DNA from: Callorhinus ursinus | Taxonomy: Eukaryota > Chordata > Mammalia > Carnivora > Otariidae | Length of the DNA: 64,000 bases | Reading direction: 5' to 3' | Assembly: GCF_003265705.1 (NCBI RefSeq) | Contig: NW_020312968.1 | Coordinates: forward strand, 5,530,156-5,594,155 | Shown here: piece after piece, positions 58,274-64,000 of the stretch | How the letters are laid out: each line of letters starts with the position of its first letter | Numbering within the stretch: the first letter of the stretch is position 1 | Position numbers and translations under genes: made by a program | The notes under the pieces: model-generated | Told to the model about the DNA's origin: nothing | The model's database searches: none | Seen by the model: the letters and a program-made list of their open reading frames with translations, nothing else

Positions 58274-59849
58274 TACTCAGACTGCATAGGAAAGAAATGA
58301 GTCTGTGCTATGCAGAAAAGGAAGGAAAAAAATCCCACCCGAGGGAAGGAAATGAGTTCAGATGGGAAGACTTAGTAGAAATCTAGATATGCTTCTTCTC
58401 TTGATTATCCAGTCACAATAAAACTAAACTCGGGTGAAAAGTCATTATATTTGAAATGACACCTCTTAGAAAACTCAGACATCTATGAAAACTATTCTGA
58501 GAAGTTTGGGCTGATCTTCTGACATGAGGACTGCCTAGACAGTTCTTAACTCTAGGGCATTCTGAGTGATGGTAGATGGAGAATACTGAAGGCTGAAAAG
58601 ATTAAGAAAGAAGGGGAAAATAATGGAAAGGAAAAAAAGATATTTGTGAGGGTCACTGTTACCATTGTTGGTTGCTCACAGTTAGGGAAATGGGGAAAAA
58701 AGGTAAGTACCTTTTGCATAAGGCAGAGGCCAGAGAGAAATATGGAAAAAAAAAATTTTTTTTAGTAGGCCAATGAGGTAATAGTTTACTTTCTCCTGTC
58801 AGCATTTTCAGTGATTTTTAGTTGTTATATTATTTCTTAAATAACATTTTACAACCTGGTCCTTAGAAACCGATGATTAAACAAATGTTTAATTTGCCAG
58901 GCTCTAAAACATGATTTTAAAAGTGCTACCAGCCTTGAGGGAAAAAATAAGTAAATAAGTAAGTAAGTAAATAAATAAATAAATAACAGTTACATAAACA
59001 ATTAGGTGGCAAATTGAAGGGTCAACACAGGCGCTAATTAGTCTACTGAGGTCACTTTTCATGGACATTTGAAATAGATGTCATTCAATGTGTTCATTTA
59101 CATTCTAGAGAAAAAAGGTGTCATTTCTTGTTCTTCAGTTCAAAAACATTTCCCCTGAGAATTGGCCGGTCCAGCCAAAACAAACTTCTCCTGGTTACCT
59201 GGGAATGCTGACAATTACTTTTACACTTGTGATTAAGCAAAACAAAACTCAAGCAGAATCAACAACTTCTCTAAAGAGATTATTTGAAAAGTCCTCAGTT
59301 CTGACAGAAACAAATGGTTTCAAGTTTTCTTTTGTGTTTATAGAAAATGTAGTTCTATTGAGTTGTTATTTTGAGCACTTCACGATGCAAGAAGAGTACA
59401 ATGGACTTTGATAAGAAAATATGTAGTTTTTAATTTGAGGAGGCAGGTGGAGCAGCATAGCCATATACTCTGAATATCTCTGGAAGAGTCCAGAGCAGAG
59501 ATGACAACCCTGTAATGAGTCACCCAGGGGAGAGGCCTAAAAAGAAATAACAAAATAAATGAAGCATCCCTTACTTTTGGCCTATTCCTTGCTTTATTCT
59601 TCTAACATCAGAAAACAACTGCATGTTTTTAGATTTTCAAAAGATGAGTATTTAGACTTTGGATTAAAATATGATGAAGTGGAAGAATCTTCCTTGGGTC
59701 TCATTGTCCTTTGTTTTCATTTCTTTTATGATATTGACCTAATCTATATATTTATTGTTTATACACATGCCTTGTTTTCATCAGCACATAGTGAATTATT
59801 TGGAGTCAGGGTTCAAGATCTCTTCATCCATATACCCTCTGGTGATTAT
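58274..59849. other. Unassigned noncoding sequence with a (TAAG/TAAA)n tract
   Basis: Contains a tetranucleotide array at 58946-58986. Frames of 97 codons (59118-59411) and 107 codons (59559-59882) are open but lack recognisable domains, and the second runs into a SINE. I do not call genes. Confidence 0.4.
58946..58986. repeat. (TAAG)n(TAAA)n microsatellite
   Basis: 'gtaaataagtaagtaagtaa' then AAAT units. Confidence 0.92.
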
Positions 59850-59877
59850 AATATATATATTTTTATTCTATTTATAT

Positions 59878-60035
59878 TTTAAAGGTTTTATTTATTTGAG
59901 AGACAGTGAGAGAAAGGGAGAAGCAAGACTCACCACTGAGCAGGGAGCCTGATGTGGGGCTCGATCCCTGGGCCCCAGAATCTAGACCTGAGCTGAAGGC
60001 AGATGCTTAACCAACTGAGCCACCTAGGCACCCCA
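59878..60035 (-). mobile_element. Can-SINE (short, diverged)
   Basis: Minus-strand copy: tail 'aaaggttttatttatttgag', body 'actgagcagggagcctgatg', head complement 'actgagccacctaggcaccc'. AT-rich flanks (taatatatat / taatatatac) suggest a duplication. Shorter than average because the CT tract is reduced. Confidence 0.95.
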
Positions 60036-60144
60036 GTAATATATACATTTTTAAAGCAGTTAGTTTTCTCAATGAATGAATAAAAGGTACTACTATGTCA
60101 CCTGTTCTCATTTGTACATGTGTTTTCATTCTAGGTGGACAACA

Positions 60145-60247
60145 CAATATTATACGTATCCTTCATTCAACACTATTTACTGAGTATCTATTATATGCCA
60201 AAGCAAACATTGTCCTAAGTCCTGTGGGTATAAAAATGAAGAAGAGA
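60145..60247. mobile_element. Ancient L2/MIR-class repeat fragment
   Basis: 'ttactgagtatctattatat' and 'gccaaagcaaacattgtcct' resemble the 'ttgagcacctactatgtgccaggcactgt' repeat also seen at 32636. Truncated by the next SINE. Confidence 0.5.
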
Positions 60248-60439
60248 GGGGCACCTGGGTGGCTCAGTTGGTTGAGTGACTGCCTTCGGCTCAGGTCATG
60301 ATCCTGGAGTCCTGGGATCGAGTCCCACATCGGGCTCCCTGCTCGGCAGGGAGTCTGCTTCTCCCTCTGACCCTCCCCCCTCTCATGTGCTCTCTATCTC
60401 TCATTCTCTCTCTCTCAAATAAATAAATAAAATCTTTAA
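60248..60439 (+). mobile_element. Can-SINE with 16-bp target-site duplication
   Basis: Head 'ggggcacctgggtggctcag', 'ctgccttcggctcaggtcat', tail 'caaataaataaataaaatct'. The duplication aaaaatgaagaagaga (60232-60247) and aaaaatgaataagaga (60440-60455) differs at one base. Confidence 0.97.
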
Positions 60440-60635
60440 AAAAATGAATAAGAGATAACAGAAGTTTTCTCTTAAATAATTCAATGCTTCTATTGTCATG
60501 TTTCCTAGGAAAGCACCGAATTCCATCTAGTTCTTTGGTGATTGTATAGATGTATGAGTTTACGAAGCACAAGGGCTTTCAACTGACACACACATTTTTG
60601 GCTTAGTAAGTCAATGTGTGGTGATGTCTTTTTTA

Positions 60636-60810
60636 TTTTTTTAACAGATTTTATTTATTTATTTGAGAGAGAGAAAGAGGCAGAGGGGCAGAGGGAGGGG
60701 GACAAACAGACTCTGCACTGAGCATGGAGTCCCCTGCGGGGCTCTGTCTCATGACCTGAGCCAATATCAAGAGTCAGCCGCTTGACCCACTGAGCCACCC
60801 AGGCACCCCA
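60636..60810 (-). mobile_element. Can-SINE (older subtype)
   Basis: Minus-strand copy: tail 'acagattttatttatttatt', 'gactctgcactgagcatgga', 'caatatcaagagtcagccgc', head complement 'tgagccacccaggcacccc'. An imperfect duplication gtggtgatgtctttt (60619-60633) / gtggtatctttt (60811-60822) flanks it. Confidence 0.95.
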
Positions 60811-60869
60811 GTGGTATCTTTTATTAAACAGAGGAAAAGAATTAATACTTATTTAAAGTAAAACTTTAT

Positions 60870-60965
60870 TTCCTATTGTTTATCATTTTGTCTGTAGTGC
60901 CTAGCATAGTAACTGTCACATAGAAAGGACTCAATAAATATTTGTTTACTCGCTTACTGAGTAAA
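60870..60965 (+). mobile_element. L2 3' terminus
   Basis: 'gtttatcattttgtctgtag', 'tgcctagcatagtaactgtc' and 'acatagaaaggactcaataa' then 'atatttgtt' match the L2 3' end. Confidence 0.65.
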
Positions 60966-61004
60966 GGACGAATAAATATATAGTGTTAGAAGAAAACTTA
61001 GAAG

Positions 61005-61145
61005 AAAATTTAGTGGTCAAGTATCCTTAATTTGCTAAGAAAGAAATTGAAGCCCAGAGATTTAAAGACTCCTGCCACTGTAAATTAAACTAATTTGTGA
61101 CAAATGTAATCTAGAACCCCATTACCTTGACTTGTAGTCCAATGT
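61005..61145 (-). mobile_element. MIR fragment (antisense)
   Basis: 'aatttgctaagaaagaaatt', 'gaagcccagagatttaaaga', 'ctcctgccactgtaaattaa' and 'aatgtaatctagaaccccat' correspond to antisense MIR ('acagatgaggaaactgaggc', 'ttaagtgacttgccca'). Confidence 0.6.
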
Positions 61146-61734
61146 TGAGTTTCTAGAGAATGCTGCAGTGTCACTTCTTAAATCATTTTCTAAGTAAATT
61201 GAAAGTTGGAGAGGATAATGGCACATTTTGATTTTGAAAGTCAGCTTCAATGCTTCCCTTCAAAAATAAGCAATGGATTAGCTAAGCCTTATTTTATAGA
61301 CCTGTATGTTCTATGAAGTGATTATCACCTTCCCATAATTAAATTGTTTAGCTTAATCAAAGTCAGCCAGTATCCAATAGCATCCTATTGCTTAATTTAG
61401 TCACCTGCTTTGAAGCTAAATACTCTTATGAAGGATTTTAAATATAATCTGAGGTCATCATGTTTTGCTTAAAGTGAACATATGCTAAGAACTCACACTT
61501 CTATTTATGATCCAATTTCTACTTTAATCATTTATTAATGTAAAACATTTTGTTCCTGTTTTGAAGTAACCCTTTTTCCTCCTAGAGTCTTAATATAATT
61601 ACAATTATTAGGATCCATTAATTATCTTTGGATATATAACAAATATTTTGTTAGCCATTATTCAGTAGTAGGACATTATTACTTTATTTTAAACATCTTC
61701 ATAGCTAGTGTCCATTAATAATTCATACTTTATT
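61146..61734. other. Unassigned AT-rich noncoding sequence
   Basis: Nothing recognised. Confidence 0.4.
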
Positions 61735-61751
61735 GAGTTAACAAATTTCTT

Positions 61752-61946
61752 TTTTTTTAAAGATTTTATTTATTTATTTGACAGAGAGAGACAGCGAGAG
61801 AGGGAACACAAGCAGGGGGAGTGGGAGAGGGAGAAGCAGGCTTCCCGCTGAGCAGGGAGCCCAATGTGGGGCTCAATCCCAGGACCCTGGGATCATGACC
61901 TGAGGTGAAGGCAGTTGCTTAACCAACTGAGCCACCCAGGCGCCCC
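61752..61946 (-). mobile_element. Can-SINE with 17-bp perfect target-site duplication
   Basis: Minus-strand copy with tail 'aaagattttatttatttatt', 'gcaggcttcccgctgagcag', head complement 'gagccacccaggcgcccc'. The duplication gagttaacaaatttctt at 61735-61751 and 61947-61963 is perfect. It is among the best-preserved copies here. Confidence 0.98.
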
Positions 61947-61963
61947 GAGTTAACAAATTTCTT

Positions 61964-62329
61964 ATGAAAACATATGAAGTAATAGCTTTTCGTTATTGAA
62001 ATGGGGATAATGTTGATTGATAAAAGTTCCAGAAAAGATCTGTATCCTTATCTTGATATTACTAAGGTAATCGTGGATAGCATACAGGTCCAGATTTATG
62101 TTTGTCTCAGATTCAAAGGTCGTTGGAACCCCTTTTCAAAACTCTTGGCAAGATTCTTTGCCAAGAATCTTGGCAAGATTCTTTGAGGGTCTCCTATTCC
62201 TTTTGAAAATTCACCTTCCTAGTGAGATAAGGTTGCAAGTACAAGGATTTCCATGTAGCATTAACTGCAGGAGAAAAAATTTGGAAATAGCTTAACCTTG
62301 TCAATAGAATAAGGAAATGCAGTAATTAA
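61964..62329. other. Noncoding sequence containing a 25-bp-period tandem repeat
   Basis: cttggcaagattctttg occurs at 62144-62160 and again at 62169-62185, with ccaagaat between them, giving 1.7 units of a 25-bp repeat with internal dyad symmetry. Otherwise nothing recognised. Confidence 0.6.
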
Positions 62330-64000
62330 AAAACTTAAAAAATTATCAGGGACCAAGTGGGTCATTACATAATTCCAAAGGAGTTCATTCTCCAAGAAGA
62401 CATAGCAATGCCAAATGTGTAATACACCTAACAACAAAGCATTAAAATACATGAGGTAAAACTTACAGAATCCCAAGGAGAAATAAACAAATCCATATAT
62501 AGTTGAAGATATCAACACTCCTCTGCCAGTAACTGATATATCAAAAAGGCAGAAAATCAGCATGGATATAGATGATCTGAACAATATATCAACAGACTTG
62601 ATTTAATTGACATTTATAGAATACAACATCCAACAACAGCGAAATGCACATTACTCGAACTCATATGGAACTTTACCAAAAGAGACCACATTTTGGGACA
62701 TAAAACACACTATAGCACATTTAAAATAATAGAAATCATGCAAAGTTTGCCTCAGATTCCAGTGGAATTAAACTAGGAATCGGTAACAGAAAGAGAGCTG
62801 GAAAATCTCAAAATATTTTGAAATTAAATAAAATAATTCCAAATATCACATTGGTTAAAGAAGTCTCAAGATATATTTTGCTTAAGTGAAAATGAAAATG
62901 CAATTTGTCAAATTTTGAGGGATACAGTAATGTTTAGAAGCAATTTTATAGCATTAAAAACATACATTAGAAAATCAGAGAGACCTAAATTCAATAACCT
63001 AAACTTTCATCTTAGGAAAAGAGAGAGAGAGAGAGGGAAAAGAGAGAGAGAAGTGGCAGTGGGAGCGAGAGGAGGAGGGAGAAGGGGAACAAAACGAAGA
63101 GGGAGAGCTGGAAAAGGAAGTGAGAGAAAGAAAAAAGAAATCAAAAGTAAGCAGGACAAATAGAAATAATAAAAAAAATTGTAAAATTCAAAACAGAAAA
63201 CAATAGAGAAAATCAACAAAATCAAAAGCTAGTTCCTTGAGATGATCAATAAAACTGATAGACCCCTAGTCAATTTTTAACCAAAAAAAAAGAGAGAGAG
63301 AGAAGATAAACATACCAGAAATAAAAAAGGGATAATCACTAGTGATTCCCTGAACATTAAAAGGACAATAAAGGAATAATATGAAGAACTTTATGCCCAC
63401 AAATTTGATAATTTAGAAGAAATAGACCACTTTTTTAAAGAACAGAAATATCCAAAACTCACACAAGGAGAAAAAGGTAGCCTAAATAGTCCTATAACTA
63501 TTAAGAATATGAAATAGTATTTAGTAACTTTTTTATTAAAAAGTTCAGATGTATTTATTGGTGAATTTTATCAAACATTTAGTAAGAAAAAATAATACCA
63601 ATTCTTTTCAAACTAGTCCAAAAAATAAAAGAGGAAGAAATATTTCCTAATTAATTCTATAAATTCAGTAGTATCCTAATATTAAAACCAGAATATAAGA
63701 TTACAAAAAAGGAAAACTACAGACCAATATCACTAATGAATATAGATGCAAGATTCCTCAACAAAATACAAGGAGATCAAATCTAACAAGGTTTAAAAAA
63801 AAATGCTTCACAACCTAATGAGGTTTATTCCAGATATGGTAGACTGCTTCAATATCAATCAATGTAAACCACCACATAAATAACCTCGAGAAGAAAATTA
63901 TTTGATCATATAATTTTAGAAGGAAAAACAAACTTTTTATTTAAAAGGATAGATACTTAGTAGAAATAAATATATATTAGGAGATGCCATTTTCTTGGTG
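62330..64000 (+). mobile_element. L1 ORF2 fragment, sense (runs off right edge)
   Basis: Follows L1 ORF2 from the end of the endonuclease into reverse transcriptase. Landmarks are 'caatgccaaatgtgtaatac', 'acagacttgatttaattgac' then 'atttatagaatac', 'agagaaaatcaacaaaatca', 'gaagaactttatgcccacaa', 'ggtgaattttatcaaacatt', and 'aaaggaaaactacagaccaa' then 'tatcactaatgaatatagat'. Stops and frameshifts throughout show it is dead. A purine-rich block at 63015-63140 is inserted or expanded relative to usual ORF2. The catalytic YADD region would lie beyond the window. Confidence 0.88.
63015..63140. repeat. GA-rich low-complexity tract inside L1
   Basis: Nearly all-purine plus strand ('gaaaagagagagagagagag', 'gaggaggagggagaagggga'). 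It interrupts the ORF2 segment between 'aataacctaaactttcatct' and 'gaaatcaaaagtaagcagga'. The Arg/Glu- and Ser/Leu-rich frames over it are artefacts. Confidence 0.85.

Noticed and set aside
59559..59882. 107-codon plus-strand frame
   Set aside because: Ends inside AT-rich DNA at the tail of a SINE, is hydrophobic through T-richness, and has no known domain.
60248..60439. tRNA-like head of Can-SINEs as a tRNA-Lys gene
   Set aside because: A- and B-box-like words are present, but there is no cloverleaf or anticodon arm, and the CT-rich body and A-rich tail mark it as a SINE.
1..64000. CRISPR arrays, operons, prokaryotic promoters or phage modules
   Set aside because: The DNA is plainly mammalian. 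Short repeated units are microsatellites or dispersed retroposons, and none has regular repeat-spacer structure.

Overview
This is a 64-kb piece of mammalian, carnivoran nuclear DNA made of noncoding sequence and transposable-element remains. I found no exon, tRNA, rRNA or protein-coding gene that I can support. Every open frame is short, and the only frames with recognisable protein similarity belong to decayed L1 ORF2. The window is probably intergenic or lies inside a long intron.

The organism is inferred from the repeats. There are 21 tRNA-derived carnivore SINEs (Can-SINEs), with a head like 'GGGGCACCTGGGTGGCTCAG', a CT-rich middle and an AAATAAATAAAATCTT tail. Carnivore-type L1 3' ends and one L1 5' end ('GGAGCAAGATGGCGGAGGAG' on the minus strand) are also present. 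The dog-specific SINEC_Cf form and the cat form are absent. Several copies carry the 'TTCCCGCTGAGCAGGGAGCC' / 'CTTGTGTTCCCTCTCTC' body that I associate with bears, seals and mustelids, so an arctoid caniform is the best guess. This is an inference, not a database match.

Layout. 1-60: 5' end of an L1 running out of the window to the left, followed by a TTCC/TTTC microsatellite. 405-872: two abutting hAT DNA transposons. 1190-4080: ancient antisense L1 broken up by a hAT element and two SINEs. 7.0-10.3 kb: an unusually repeat-free stretch. 18.3-20.2 kb: degenerate sense L1/HAL1-like material. 23.9-26.1 kb: an antisense L1 next to a sense L1 3' end whose microsatellite holds a 75-bp exact copy of sequence 1.9 kb downstream. 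30.8-39.2 kb: L2, MIR, L1 and LTR fossils, including a MER5A inside a MIR. 39.2-41.1 kb: a second repeat-poor block. 43.4-44.1 kb: a MaLR LTR fragment and an L1 3' end. 47.9-53.0 kb: one very old, nearly full-length ORF2-bearing L1 with later L1 and SINE insertions. 56.35-57.24 kb: a long hAT element split by an L1 that appears to carry a 3' transduction. 59.9-60.8 kb: three SINEs in alternating orientation. 62.3-64.0 kb: a sense L1 ORF2 fragment running off the right edge.

The sequence reads as a stack of insertion events rather than as cooperating genes. The most useful signals are target-site duplications, nested insertions, one templated duplication and one candidate 3' transduction. Family names rest on recalled consensus sequences and should be confirmed with RepeatMasker.
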